This document shows, one piece after another, positions 8,378 to 15,996 of a stretch of DNA of 64,000 nucleotides. Under the pieces are notes generated by a model. That model was not told the DNA's origin and ran no database searches. It saw only the letters and a list, made by a program, of their open reading frames with translations. A program made the position numbers and the translations under genes. The stretch comes from Ornithinicoccus sp045032955 (lineage in GTDB: Bacteria > Actinomycetota > Actinomycetes > Actinomycetales > Dermatophilaceae). Each line of letters starts with the position of its first letter. The first letter of the stretch is position 1. Where the stretch lies: positions 7,258-71,257 of the forward strand of contig NZ_JBJFZU010000014.1 in the NCBI RefSeq assembly GCF_045032955.1, in the 5' to 3' direction.

Positions 8378-8590
8378 ATGCACGAGGACAGCCACGGTCA
8401 CAGCACCGCCGCCTGGATCGGTGTGACGATCATGCTCGTGGGCTCGGTCGTGGGTTCCTGGGGTGTGCTCTTCAGCCCGGACTTCCTGCTGTGGGTCGGG
8501 GTGGCGATGGGGGTCGTGGGGGCCCTCGCCTGGTACCTGCTGGACCGGATGGGGATGGGCGAGAAGGTCTCCGAGCGCGCGCACGACTGA
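8378..8590 (+). CDS. HGxxPAAW family small membrane protein
   Basis: A 70-residue protein with an N-terminal HGHSTAAW (the family's HGxxPAAW signature with Thr for Pro) and two transmembrane helices (about 13-32 and 35-54), ending in a charged tail. The family is restricted to actinobacteria and lies almost always between the TIGR02234 gene and trpC, as here; its function is unknown. ATG 8378 is preferred because it puts the signature at the N-terminus and is preceded by GAGGAG at 8362-8367. Confidence 0.85.
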   Translation: MHEDSHGHSTAAWIGVTIMLVGSVVGSWGVLFSPDFLLWVGVAMGVVGALAWYLLDRMGMGEKVSERAHD

Positions 8591-8660
8591 CCTGCGGACG
8601 CCGAGCGCTGCATACGTCGGCGCCTTCCGCCCCCTGGCTCGGGCGGTACCGACCCGGGGC

Positions 8661-8675
8661 TAGGCTGGGTGGGTG
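8661..8675 (+). promoter_or_regulatory. Leaderless promoter of trpC (TAGGCT, 6 nt, GTG)
   Basis: TAGGCT (8661-8666) lies six nt before GTG 8673, so transcription would start at or next to the start codon. No Shine-Dalgarno is present in the GGCTGGGTGG just upstream. The 82-bp gap from the HGxxPAAW stop also supports a separate promoter. Confidence 0.6.
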
Positions 8676-9509
8676 CTGACCGTCCTGGAAGAGATCATCG
8701 TCGGGGTCCGTGAGGACCTCGAGGTACGCCGTGCGCAGACGCCCCTGGAGACGCTGAAGGAGCGGGTGCGCACCGTGGCCCCGGCCCGGGACGCGCTGGC
8801 CGCCCTCAGCGCCCCGCACGGGGTGCACGTCATCGCCGAGGTGAAGCGCAGCAGCCCCTCCAAGGGGGCCCTGGCCGCCATCGCCGAGCCCGCAGCCCTC
8901 GCCGCCGACTACGCCGACGGCGGCGCGAGCGTGATCAGCGTCCTCACCGAGGGGCGCCGGTTCGGAGGGTCGCTGGCCGACCTGGACGCCGTGCGGGCCC
9001 GGGTGGACGTGCCGGTGCTGCGCAAGGACTTCGTCGTCGACCCCTACCAGGTCTGGGAGGCGCGGGTGCACGGCGCGGACCTGGTGCTGCTGATCGTCGC
9101 CGCCCTCTCCCAGGACGCCCTGGTCGGACTGGTCGAGCGCACCGAGTCGCTCGGTATGCACGCACTGGTCGAGGTGCACGACGAGGAGGAGCTGGGCCGG
9201 GCCGTGGCCGCCGGGGCCCGGATCCTGGGCGTCAACAACCGCAACCTGAAGACCCTCGAGGTGGACCGCGACACCTTCGCGCGGCTGGCGCCCCTGGTTC
9301 CGGACCACGTGGTCGCGGTCGCCGAGTCCGGGGTCCGCGGTCCGTTGGACGTGATGAGCCTCGCCGAGGCCGGCGCCCAGGCGGTGCTGGTGGGAGAGGC
9401 CGTCGTGACCACCGCCTCTCCCCGGGACGCGGTGGCCGAGCTGGTGGCCGCCGGTGCCCACCCGGCCCTGCGCGCCTCGCTGCACGGGCACCGGGGGGCC
9501 CGGGCATGA
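8673..9509 (+). CDS. trpC: Indole-3-glycerol-phosphate synthase
   Basis: Converts 1-(2-carboxyphenylamino)-1-deoxyribulose 5-phosphate to indole-3-glycerol phosphate in tryptophan synthesis. 278 residues, close to the family norm. Typical barrel motifs: IAEVKRSSPSKG (catalytic Lys), VPVLRKDFVVDPYQV, HALVEVHDEEEL, GVNNRNLKTLEV, VAESGV and the phosphate site AVLVGEAVV. Start GTG 8673 lacks an SD but has a -10 box at the right distance for a leaderless message. Its stop overlaps trpB (ATGA), and trpC-trpB-trpA form one unit. Confidence 0.97.
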   Translation: MLTVLEEIIVGVREDLEVRRAQTPLETLKERVRTVAPARDALAALSAPHGVHVIAEVKRSSPSKGALAAIAEPAALAADYADGGASVISVLTEGRRFGGSLADLDAVRARVDVPVLRKDFVVDPYQVWEARVHGADLVLLIVAALSQDALVGLVERTESLGMHALVEVHDEEELGRAVAAGARILGVNNRNLKTLEVDRDTFARLAPLVPDHVVAVAESGVRGPLDVMSLAEAGAQAVLVGEAVVTTASPRDAVAELVAAGAHPALRASLHGHRGARA

Positions 9510-10744
9510 GCGCCGACGTGCGGATCCCCACCCCGGACCGGTTCGGGGACTTCGGCGGACGGTACGTACCGGAGGCGCTGGTCGCAGCCCTGGACGAGCT
9601 GGACGCCGCGCGCACCGCGGCGATGACCGACCCGGACTTCCTCGCCGAGCTCGCCCGGCTGCAGCGGGACTACACCGGTCGGCCCAGCCTGCTCACCGAG
9701 GTGCCCCGGTTCGCGGCGCACGCCGGCGGTCCGCGGATCTTCCTCAAGCGCGAGGACCTCAACCACACCGGCTCGCACAAGATCAACAACGTCCTGGGAC
9801 AGGCGCTGCTGGCGGTCCGGATGGGCAAGCGCCGGGTGATCGCGGAGACCGGCGCCGGCCAGCACGGGGTGGCCGCCGCGACGGCGGCGGCGCTGATGGG
9901 CCTGGAGTGCACCGTCTACATGGGCAAGGTCGACACCGAGCGGCAGGCGCTCAACGTCGCGCGGATGCGGCTCCTGGGCGCCGAGGTGGTCGCGGTCCCC
10001 ACGGGCAGCGCCACCCTCAAGGACGCGATCAACGAGGCGATGCGGGACTGGGTCACCAACGTGGGCCACACCCACTACCTGCTGGGCACCGTCACCGGGC
10101 CGCACCCGTTCCCGACCATGGTCCGGGACTTCCACGCGGTCATCGGCGAGGAGGCGCGCGAGCAGCTGCTCGCCGCGACCGGCCGGCTGCCGGACGCGGT
10201 CTGCGCCTGCGTCGGCGGGGGCTCCAACGCGATCGGCATCTTCCACGCCTTCCGGGACGAGCCCACGGTGGCGCTCTGGGGCTTCGAGGCCGGCGGGGAG
10301 GGCATCGACACCGGTCGGCACGCCGCGCGCTTCTCCGGTGGTCAGCCCGGGGTGCTGCACGGCGCAGCGAGCTACGTGCTGCAGGACGAGGACGGGCAGA
10401 CCCTGGAGACGCACTCCGTCTCCGCGGGGCTGGACTACCCCTCCGTCGGCCCCGAGCACGCCTTCCTGCACGACTCGGGCCGCGCCCACTACGCCCCGGT
10501 GACCGACCAGGAGGCGATGGACGCCTTCGCGCTGCTGTGTCGCACCGAGGGCATCATCCCGGCGATCGAGAGCGCGCACGGACTGGCCGGGGCCCTGCGC
10601 CTGGGACCGGAGCTCGGCGCGGACGCCATCATCCTGGTGAACCTGTCCGGTCGGGGGGACAAGGACGTCGACACCGCCGCCCGCTGGTTCGGCCTGGTCG
10701 ACCCGGACGGCAGCGGACGTCCCACCGACGAGGTCGAGGGATGA
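9506..10744 (+). CDS. trpB: Tryptophan synthase beta subunit
   Basis: PLP enzyme that condenses indole with serine to give tryptophan in the alpha2-beta2 complex. 412 residues. PLP lysine Lys92 lies in HTGSHKINN; GAGQHGVA, the phosphate-binding GGGSNAIG and the C-terminal NLSGRGDKD are all intact. ATG 9506 overlaps the trpC stop, and the stop overlaps the trpA start, so the three are probably translated in a coupled manner. Nothing unusual is seen. Confidence 0.98.
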   Translation: MSADVRIPTPDRFGDFGGRYVPEALVAALDELDAARTAAMTDPDFLAELARLQRDYTGRPSLLTEVPRFAAHAGGPRIFLKREDLNHTGSHKINNVLGQALLAVRMGKRRVIAETGAGQHGVAAATAAALMGLECTVYMGKVDTERQALNVARMRLLGAEVVAVPTGSATLKDAINEAMRDWVTNVGHTHYLLGTVTGPHPFPTMVRDFHAVIGEEAREQLLAATGRLPDAVCACVGGGSNAIGIFHAFRDEPTVALWGFEAGGEGIDTGRHAARFSGGQPGVLHGAASYVLQDEDGQTLETHSVSAGLDYPSVGPEHAFLHDSGRAHYAPVTDQEAMDAFALLCRTEGIIPAIESAHGLAGALRLGPELGADAIILVNLSGRGDKDVDTAARWFGLVDPDGSGRPTDEVEG

Positions 10745-11529
10745 GCGGGGCGCTGGACCAGGTCTTCACGCGGTGCCGGGAGCAGGACCGGGCGGCGCTG
10801 GTCGCCTACCTGCCGGCCGGCTACCCCGACCTGGAGACCTCCGTGCGCGCGGTGCGAACGCTGGCGGGCTCCGGGGCCGACATCATCGAGGTCGGCGTCC
10901 CCTACACCGACCCGCTGATGGACGGACCGGTCATCCAGGACGCCGCCACCCGGGCGCTGGCGTCGGGGTTCCGGCTGGAGCACATCTTCGAGGTGGTGTC
11001 CGCGGCCGCCGATGCCGGTGCGGTCCCGGTGGTGATGAGCTACTGGAACCCGGTGCTGCGCTTCGGGGTGGACCGGTTCGCCACCGAGCTGGTCCGTGCC
11101 GGCGGTGCCGGCCTGATCACCCCGGACCTCATCCCTGATGAGGCGGACGTCTGGCGCGACGCCGCCCGCGAGCACGGGCTGGCCCCGATCTTCCTGGTGG
11201 CACCGAGCTCCACGGACGCCCGGCTCGAGATGACCGTGCAGGCCTGTGGCGGGTTCGTCTACGTCGCGTCCACGATGGGCGTGACCGGGGCCCGGACCAG
11301 CCTCGGCGGTGAGGCGCTCGCCCTGGTCGGACGGACACGGTCGGTGACCGGGCTCCCGCTGTGCGTCGGGCTGGGCGTGAGCACCGGGGACCAGGCCGCC
11401 GAGGTCGCGCAGTTCGCCGACGGGGTCATCGTGGGCTCGGCCCTGGTGCGTGCCGTGGGCCAGGACCCGACCCTGGAGCAGCTGGCCGGGCTCACCGGGG
11501 AGCTGGCGGAGGGGGTGCGTCGCCGATGA
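10741..11529 (+). CDS. trpA: Tryptophan synthase alpha subunit
   Basis: Cleaves indole-3-glycerol phosphate to indole, which is channelled to TrpB. 262 residues. Catalytic acids are seen in VAYLPAGYPD, IIEVGVPYTDPLMDGPVIQ and GLITPDLIPDE; the phosphate-binding loops VSTGDQ and VIVGSALV are present. ATG 10741 overlaps trpB by four nt, and its own stop overlaps the DsbA-like gene. The prolipoprotein transferase gene lgt, often next to trpA in actinobacteria, is not here. Confidence 0.97.
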   Translation: MSGALDQVFTRCREQDRAALVAYLPAGYPDLETSVRAVRTLAGSGADIIEVGVPYTDPLMDGPVIQDAATRALASGFRLEHIFEVVSAAADAGAVPVVMSYWNPVLRFGVDRFATELVRAGGAGLITPDLIPDEADVWRDAAREHGLAPIFLVAPSSTDARLEMTVQACGGFVYVASTMGVTGARTSLGGEALALVGRTRSVTGLPLCVGLGVSTGDQAAEVAQFADGVIVGSALVRAVGQDPTLEQLAGLTGELAEGVRRR

Positions 11530-12299
11530 GCAGGAAGGCCACGCAGGCACCCCGTCCTGCCGGACGCGAGGTGACGAAGGTCTCCACCGCCGGACCGCCG
11601 AAGGGCCTCATCGCCGTGGTGGTGGTGCTGGTGGTCGCGCTGGTCGGTGGGCTGGTGCTCTGGGCGTTCCGCGGCGACCCCGATCCCGGTGCCGGCGCCT
11701 CCGAGCTGGAGGCCACCGGCAGCGCCAACGCGCTGCCGCAGGGCGGTGGGGTCAGGATCGGTCCCGGGCCGGAGGCCGACGTCCCGCAGGTCCGGCTCTA
11801 CGAGGACTTCCAGTGCCCCTGGTGCGGGGTGCTCGAGGAGGCCGTGGGGGAGCAGCTCGCGAGCCGTGCGGAAGCAGGCGAGATCACCGTGACCTACACC
11901 CTGATGTCCTTCCTGGAGGGCGGTCCGGACGGTGAGTCCTCGCACCAGGCGGCCAACGCGGCGCTGTGCGCCGACGACGCGGGGGCCTTCACGGCATACC
12001 ACGCGGCGGTGTTCGCCGGTCAGCCCGACGAGGAGGGCGCCGGCTGGACCCAGGAGCAGCTCCTCGGGTTCGCCGACGGGGCCGGGCTCGACGGAGCGGA
12101 GACGGAGCAGTTCACCAGCTGCGTCGAGGACGACACCTACGGCGCCTACGTGGAGGACATGCAGGCGCGCGCCGACCTCGACGAGGTCACCGGCACCCCG
12201 CACCTGGTGGTCGGTGAGCACGCGCTCGAGGCCGACGAGCTGCAGTCCCTGTGGTCCGAGCCGGGGACGTTGGACGAGGTGCTCGAGGCCCACTCCTGA
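11526..12299 (+). CDS. Membrane-anchored DsbA-like thioredoxin-fold protein
   Basis: 257 residues. One hydrophobic segment (about 27-47) anchors the protein with the domain outside; a Gly/Ala-rich linker leads to a thioredoxin-like domain with the redox motif CPWC in YEDFQCPWCGVLE, as in DsbA/PF13462 proteins. The conserved cis-Pro is in VTGTPHLVV. A further cysteine pair (ALC..., TSC...) could form a structural disulfide. It is expected to make or exchange disulfides in exported proteins. ATG 11526 overlaps trpA by four nt; a link to tryptophan synthesis is not implied beyond co-transcription. Confidence 0.85.
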   Translation: MSRKATQAPRPAGREVTKVSTAGPPKGLIAVVVVLVVALVGGLVLWAFRGDPDPGAGASELEATGSANALPQGGGVRIGPGPEADVPQVRLYEDFQCPWCGVLEEAVGEQLASRAEAGEITVTYTLMSFLEGGPDGESSHQAANAALCADDAGAFTAYHAAVFAGQPDEEGAGWTQEQLLGFADGAGLDGAETEQFTSCVEDDTYGAYVEDMQARADLDEVTGTPHLVVGEHALEADELQSLWSEPGTLDEVLEAHS

Positions 12300-12348
12300 C
12301 CCACCCCCGGGAGCCCCGCCCGATGTCCGGTGGGCGGGGGAGGAGGAC

Positions 12349-12364
12349 TAGGGTGGAACTCATG
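12349..12364 (+). promoter_or_regulatory. Leaderless promoter of pyk (TAGGGT, 7 nt, ATG)
   Basis: TAGGGT (12349-12354) is followed after seven nt by ATG 12362. A GGAGGAGG run lies further upstream at 12339-12346, before the -10 box, so it could serve a ribosome only if transcription began earlier, for example by read-through from the trp operon with a start at GTG 12353. Confidence 0.6.
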
Positions 12365-13822
12365 CGTCGCGCCAAGATCGTCTGCACCCTGGGCCCTGCC
12401 ACCGACTCCTACGAGCAGATCGAGGCGCTCGTCCAGGCCGGTATGGACGTCGCCCGGTTGAACCTCTCCCACGGCTCCTACGAGGAGCACTACGACCGCT
12501 ACCTGCGGGTGCGTCAGGCCAGCGACGTGACCGGGCACGCGGTGGCCGTGCTGGCCGACCTGCAGGGACCGAAGATCCGTACCGGGACCTTCGCCCAGGG
12601 GCCGGTGACGCTGGCCCACGGCGACACCTTCACCATCACCACCCGGGACGTGGGCGGCGACCGCGACGAGGTCGGCACCACCTACCCTGGGCTGCCCGGC
12701 GACGTCTCAGCCGGTGACGAGCTCCTCATCGACGACGGCAAGGTCATGCTGCGCGCCACCTCGGTGACCGACACCGACGTCGTCTGCGAGGTCGTCATCG
12801 GCGGGGTGGTGTCCAACAACAAGGGCATCAACCTGCCCGGCGCCGCGGTCAGCGTGCCCGCCATGTCGGACAAGGACGAGGAGGACCTGCGCTGGGCGAT
12901 CCAGCACGGGGCGGACTTCATCGCGCTGTCCTTCGTCCGCTCGGCCGCCGACGCCGACGCGGTGCGGGCCATCATGGACGAGGAGGGCCGCCAGCTGCCG
13001 ATCATCGCCAAGATCGAGAAGCCGCAGGCGGTCGAGAACCTCGGCGAGATCGTGGACGCCTTCGACGGGATCATGGTCGCCCGCGGCGACCTGGGTGTAG
13101 AGCTGCCGCTGGAGCAGGTGCCACTGGTCCAGAAGGACGCCATCCAGCTGTGCCGGGAGAAGGCGAAGCCGGTCATCGTGGCCACCCAGGTGCTCGAGTC
13201 GATGATCGACAACCCGCGTCCCACCCGGGCCGAGGCCAGCGACTGCGCCAACGCCGTGCTGGACGGGGCGGACGCCATCATGCTCTCCGGGGAGACCTCG
13301 GTGGGGGCCTGGCCGGTACGCGCCGTCGAGACCATGTCCAGCATCATCGCCAGCACCGAGGAGCACGGGCTGCACCGCATCGCGCCGATCGCGCGCAAGC
13401 CCCGGACCCCGGGTGGCGCGGTGACCCGCGCGGCCATCTCGCTGGCGGACGCGCTCGGGGACCAGGTCAAGTTCCTGGTGACCTTCACCCAGAGCGGTGA
13501 CACCACGACCCGGATGGCGCGGGTCCGACCCGGGACCCCGATGCTGGCGTTCACCACCGAGCAGCACACCCGGTCGCGGCTGGCCCTGACCTGGGGCGTG
13601 GAGACCTTCCTGGTGCCCTTCGTCTGGCACACCGACCAGATGGTCATGCAGGTCGAGCAGACGCTGCTGCGCGAGGGACGCTGCAAGGAGGGGGACATCG
13701 TGGTGATCGTCGCCGGCTCCCCGCCCGGGGTCTCCGGCACCACCAACGCGCTGCGGATGCACCGCGTCGGGGACGCCGTGCTCGGCAACGCACCGGCATA
13801 CCGGCTGGACCCGGAGACCTGA
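12362..13822 (+). CDS. pyk: Pyruvate kinase
   Basis: Converts phosphoenolpyruvate and ADP to pyruvate and ATP. 486 residues. N-terminal MRRAKIVCTLGPA, SHGSYEEH, the metal/PEP-site IIAKIEKPQAVENL, MVARGDLGVELPLE, VATQVLESMI and DGADAIMLSGETSVG are canonical; the C-terminal domain is complete. ATG 12362 gives the usual actinobacterial N-terminus; an in-frame GTG nine nt upstream is the alternative. It follows the DsbA-like gene by 62 bp with its own -10 box. A weak 5-bp hairpin (13829-13842) after the stop has no U-tract. Confidence 0.98.
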   Translation: MRRAKIVCTLGPATDSYEQIEALVQAGMDVARLNLSHGSYEEHYDRYLRVRQASDVTGHAVAVLADLQGPKIRTGTFAQGPVTLAHGDTFTITTRDVGGDRDEVGTTYPGLPGDVSAGDELLIDDGKVMLRATSVTDTDVVCEVVIGGVVSNNKGINLPGAAVSVPAMSDKDEEDLRWAIQHGADFIALSFVRSAADADAVRAIMDEEGRQLPIIAKIEKPQAVENLGEIVDAFDGIMVARGDLGVELPLEQVPLVQKDAIQLCREKAKPVIVATQVLESMIDNPRPTRAEASDCANAVLDGADAIMLSGETSVGAWPVRAVETMSSIIASTEEHGLHRIAPIARKPRTPGGAVTRAAISLADALGDQVKFLVTFTQSGDTTTRMARVRPGTPMLAFTTEQHTRSRLALTWGVETFLVPFVWHTDQMVMQVEQTLLREGRCKEGDIVVIVAGSPPGVSGTTNALRMHRVGDAVLGNAPAYRLDPET

Positions 13823-13901
13823 GGGTCGAGGGCTGAGGCCCTGCCGACCGGTATGCTGTGCCGGTCGCGTGACGCGTCCCTCCCGGGGCGACGTCCCCCC
13901 G

Positions 13902-13984
13902 GCCGGGGTGGTGGAATGGCAGACACGGAGCACTCAAAATGCTCTGCCCGACAGGGCGTGCGGGTTCGAGTCCCGCTCCCGGCA
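13902..13984 (+). tRNA. tRNA-Leu (CAA)
   Basis: An 83-nt class II tRNA. Acceptor GCCGGGG (13902-13908) pairs with TCCCGGC (13977-13983, one G-U). The anticodon stem GAGCA/TGCTC encloses the loop CTCAAAA with anticodon CAA at 13935-13937, which reads UUG. A long variable arm (GCCC/GGGC) and a T arm GCGGG-TTCGAGT-CCCGC confirm leucine type. The 3' CCA is not encoded (ACCC follows). A TATGCT at 13852-13857 could be its -10 box. UUG is rare in this GC-rich genome, so this is probably a low-demand isoacceptor. Confidence 0.97.
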
Positions 13985-14032
13985 CCCACGTACCGACCGG
14001 CCGCTGCCGGTTCGGCCCCACCGCAGACACGA

Positions 14033-14048
14033 TAGGGTTCTCGCCGTG
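14033..14048 (+). promoter_or_regulatory. Leaderless promoter of the PdtaR-like gene (TAGGGT, 7 nt, GTG)
   Basis: TAGGGT (14033-14038), seven nt, then GTG 14046. No SD is present between tRNA-Leu and the start. This is the same geometry as at pyk and polA. Confidence 0.6.
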
Positions 14049-14750
14049 AGTGACGCGCAGACGCAGACCACCCCGCCGGACGAGCCGGAGCAGGGCGGTG
14101 CCGACCAGGTCACCAGCACCGCGGCCGGCGACGGGACCGCAGCCGACGGCGGGGGAACGGGTGGGGCGGAGACCGGCCTGCGGATCGTGCTCGCCGAGGA
14201 CGAGGCCCTCATCCGGATGGACCTGGCCGAGATGTTGACCGAGGCCGGTCACGTCATCGTGGGTCAGGCCTCCGACGGGGAGCAGGCCATCGCCCTGGCG
14301 CAGGAGACCACCCCGGACCTGGTGGTCATGGACATCAAGATGCCCGGGATGGACGGCATCTCCGCGGCCGAGCAGATCGGCCGCGACGGCCTCGCTCCGG
14401 TGGTGATGCTCACCGCGTTCAGCGACAAGAACCTGGTGGAGCGCGCCCGCGACGCCGGTGTCATGTCCTACGTGGTCAAGCCGTTCAGCGCCGCGGACGT
14501 GCTGCCGGCGATCGACATCGGCCGGGCCCGCTGGGCCGAGCGCAAGGCGCTCGAGGCCGAGGTGGCCGACCTGGGCGAGCGCTTCGAGACCCGCAAGCGG
14601 GTCGACCGGGCCAAGGGCCTGCTGATGAACCAGCTCAAGCTCAGCGAGGCCGACGCCTTCCGGTGGATCCAGAAGGCCGCGATGGACCGCCGGCTCTCCA
14701 TGCGTGAGGTCGCGGACGCCGTCATCGCGGGGATGCCCGGCAGCAAGTAG
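14046..14750 (+). CDS. pdtaR: ANTAR-domain response regulator, PdtaR-like
   Basis: 234 residues. An acidic, low-complexity N-terminus (1-44) is followed by a receiver domain with the acidic pair in LAEDEALIRMD, phosphoacceptor Asp96 in VVMDIKMPG, Thr in MLTAFSD and Lys in YVVKPFS. A C-terminal ANTAR domain (about 165-230) contains RVDRAKGLLM and DAFRWIQKAAM. ANTAR proteins bind paired hairpins in RNA and act as antiterminators; Rv1626 of Mycobacterium tuberculosis has this architecture. No cognate histidine kinase lies nearby, as is usual for PdtaS/PdtaR. The N-terminal tail may be partly non-essential. Confidence 0.93.
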   Translation: MSDAQTQTTPPDEPEQGGADQVTSTAAGDGTAADGGGTGGAETGLRIVLAEDEALIRMDLAEMLTEAGHVIVGQASDGEQAIALAQETTPDLVVMDIKMPGMDGISAAEQIGRDGLAPVVMLTAFSDKNLVERARDAGVMSYVVKPFSAADVLPAIDIGRARWAERKALEAEVADLGERFETRKRVDRAKGLLMNQLKLSEADAFRWIQKAAMDRRLSMREVADAVIAGMPGSK

Positions 14751-14771
14751 CCCTCGTCCGCCCGGCCCCGG

Positions 14772-15542
14772 TCAGCCCAGGGCCATGGCGAACGAGACCA
14801 GCACCGGGGCCACCAGCAGCGCCGGGAGCAGGTCCGCGACGGGCAGCTGCCGGACGGCCAGCAGCCGCAGCGCGATCCCGATCAGCAGTACGCCCCCGAC
14901 GGCCGTCAGCGCGGCGATGTGCGCTTCCGGCACGACCGCCCCCAGCCCGAACCCGAGCAGGGTCAGAGAGCCCTGCACGACGGCCACCGAGACCGCCGAG
15001 AGCAGCACGCCGACGCCGAAGGTGGAGGCGAAGGCGAGCGCGGCGAAGAAGTCCAGGGCCGACTTCAGCACCAGCTGGTCGATGCCCTGCCCGAGCCCGT
15101 CCGAGAGGGACCCGAGGATGGTCAGCGGGCCGACGCAGAACAGCAGCGAGGCGGTCAGCCACCCCTCGATGAACCGCTCACGGGCACCGGGTCGCTCCCC
15201 GGCGGCCTCGCCGCCACGGGCGACGAGGCGCTGGACCCGGTCGGCCAGGCCGGCCAGCCGCTCCTCGATCCGCAGCAGGGACCCGATGATGCCGCCCAGC
15301 ACCAGGCTGCCCAGCACGATCAGCACGGGCACCCCGCGGCCGACATCGGCCTCCAGCACCGGGGAGGTCATCTCCAGCGCCGAGACGAAGGCCACCACCA
15401 GGGTGACCAGCCCGAGCGAGTCGGTGACGACCGTGCGGACCCTGGCCGGCAGCCGGTGCCCGGCCGCCATCCCGAGGGTCCCGCCGAGGAGCACCGCGAC
15501 GACGTTCAGCGCGGTCCCCGCGCCGGGGAAGAGGGTGTCCAC
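14772..15542 (-). CDS. DUF554 family membrane protein
   Basis: 256 residues, at least six hydrophobic segments, with the family's glycine-rich GTALNVVAVLLGGTLG start, the LGGIIGSLLRIEE turn and the long LLFCVGPLTILGSL segment. DUF554 proteins are putative transporters without an assigned substrate. GTG 15542 begins 12 nt after the thioesterase stop, so the two are probably an operon transcribed from the shared polA promoter region. No clear SD is visible. It converges on the PdtaR-like gene with 21 nt between stops. Confidence 0.85.
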   Translation of the reverse strand: MDTLFPGAGTALNVVAVLLGGTLGMAAGHRLPARVRTVVTDSLGLVTLVVAFVSALEMTSPVLEADVGRGVPVLIVLGSLVLGGIIGSLLRIEERLAGLADRVQRLVARGGEAAGERPGARERFIEGWLTASLLFCVGPLTILGSLSDGLGQGIDQLVLKSALDFFAALAFASTFGVGVLLSAVSVAVVQGSLTLLGFGLGAVVPEAHIAALTAVGGVLLIGIALRLLAVRQLPVADLLPALLVAPVLVSFAMALG

Positions 15543-15554
15543 CGACGGCGTGGC

Positions 15555-15977
15555 TCAGCGCGCCGGCGGCTGGTCGCGCACGGCGCACGTCAGCCGCGCG
15601 GTGCAGACCCGCTCCCCGTCGTCGTCGGTGACGACGACCTCGTAGCTGGCCACCGAGCGCCCCAGCGACAACGGGGTCGCCACCGCGGTCACGGTGCCGG
15701 TGCGGACCGCCCGGTGGTGGGTCGCGTTCAGGTCGATCCCGACGGCGATCCGGCCCGGTCCGGCGTGGGTGGCGGCGGCCACCGAGGCGACTGTCTCGGC
15801 GAGCGCCGCGGAGGCCCCGCCGTGCAGCAGCCCGTAGGGCTGGGTGTTGCCCCGGACCGGCATCGTCGCGACGGTGCGCTGCGCGGAGACCTCCATCAGC
15901 TGCATACCCATCCGTTCGGCCAGGTCCCCCCGGGCGACGTCGGGCTGCGGGGACGCGGGGTGTGGGGTGTCGGTCAT
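15555..15977 (-). CDS. Hotdog-fold thioesterase (PaaI-like)
   Basis: 140 residues, a single hotdog domain. The helix-start motif PYGLLHGGASAALAETVAS carries the conserved HGG of PaaI/YdiI-type acyl-CoA thioesterases, with Glu as probable catalytic acid; GIDLNATHHRAVRTG follows. It should hydrolyse an acyl- or aryl-CoA, substrate unknown. ATG 15977 has no SD, but CAGCCT (15985-15990, minus) ends seven nt upstream, consistent with a leaderless message from a promoter shared with polA. Confidence 0.88.
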   Translation of the reverse strand: MTDTPHPASPQPDVARGDLAERMGMQLMEVSAQRTVATMPVRGNTQPYGLLHGGASAALAETVASVAAATHAGPGRIAVGIDLNATHHRAVRTGTVTAVATPLSLGRSVASYEVVVTDDDGERVCTARLTCAVRDQPPAR

Positions 15978-15983
15978 GGGACA

Positions 15984-15990
15984 TAGGCTG
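15984..15990. promoter_or_regulatory. Overlapping bidirectional -10 element, thioesterase and polA
   Basis: The heptamer TAGGCTG reads TAGGCT on plus (15984-15989), seven nt before polA GTG 15997, and CAGCCT on minus (15990-15985), seven nt before thioesterase ATG 15977. One seven-base element thus sits at the correct distance for leaderless transcripts in both directions, and only 19 bp separate the two start codons. Confidence 0.55.
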
Positions 15991-15996
15991 CCATGC

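Noticed and set aside
8588..8601. A 14-nt word CTGACCTGCGGACG shared after two stop codons (8588 region and 28805 region)
   Set aside because: Two copies of a GC-rich word over 64 kb around stop codons can be coincidence; no further copies or structure were seen.
13829..13842. Terminator after pyk
   Set aside because: A 5-bp stem without a U-tract; could be chance in GC-rich sequence.
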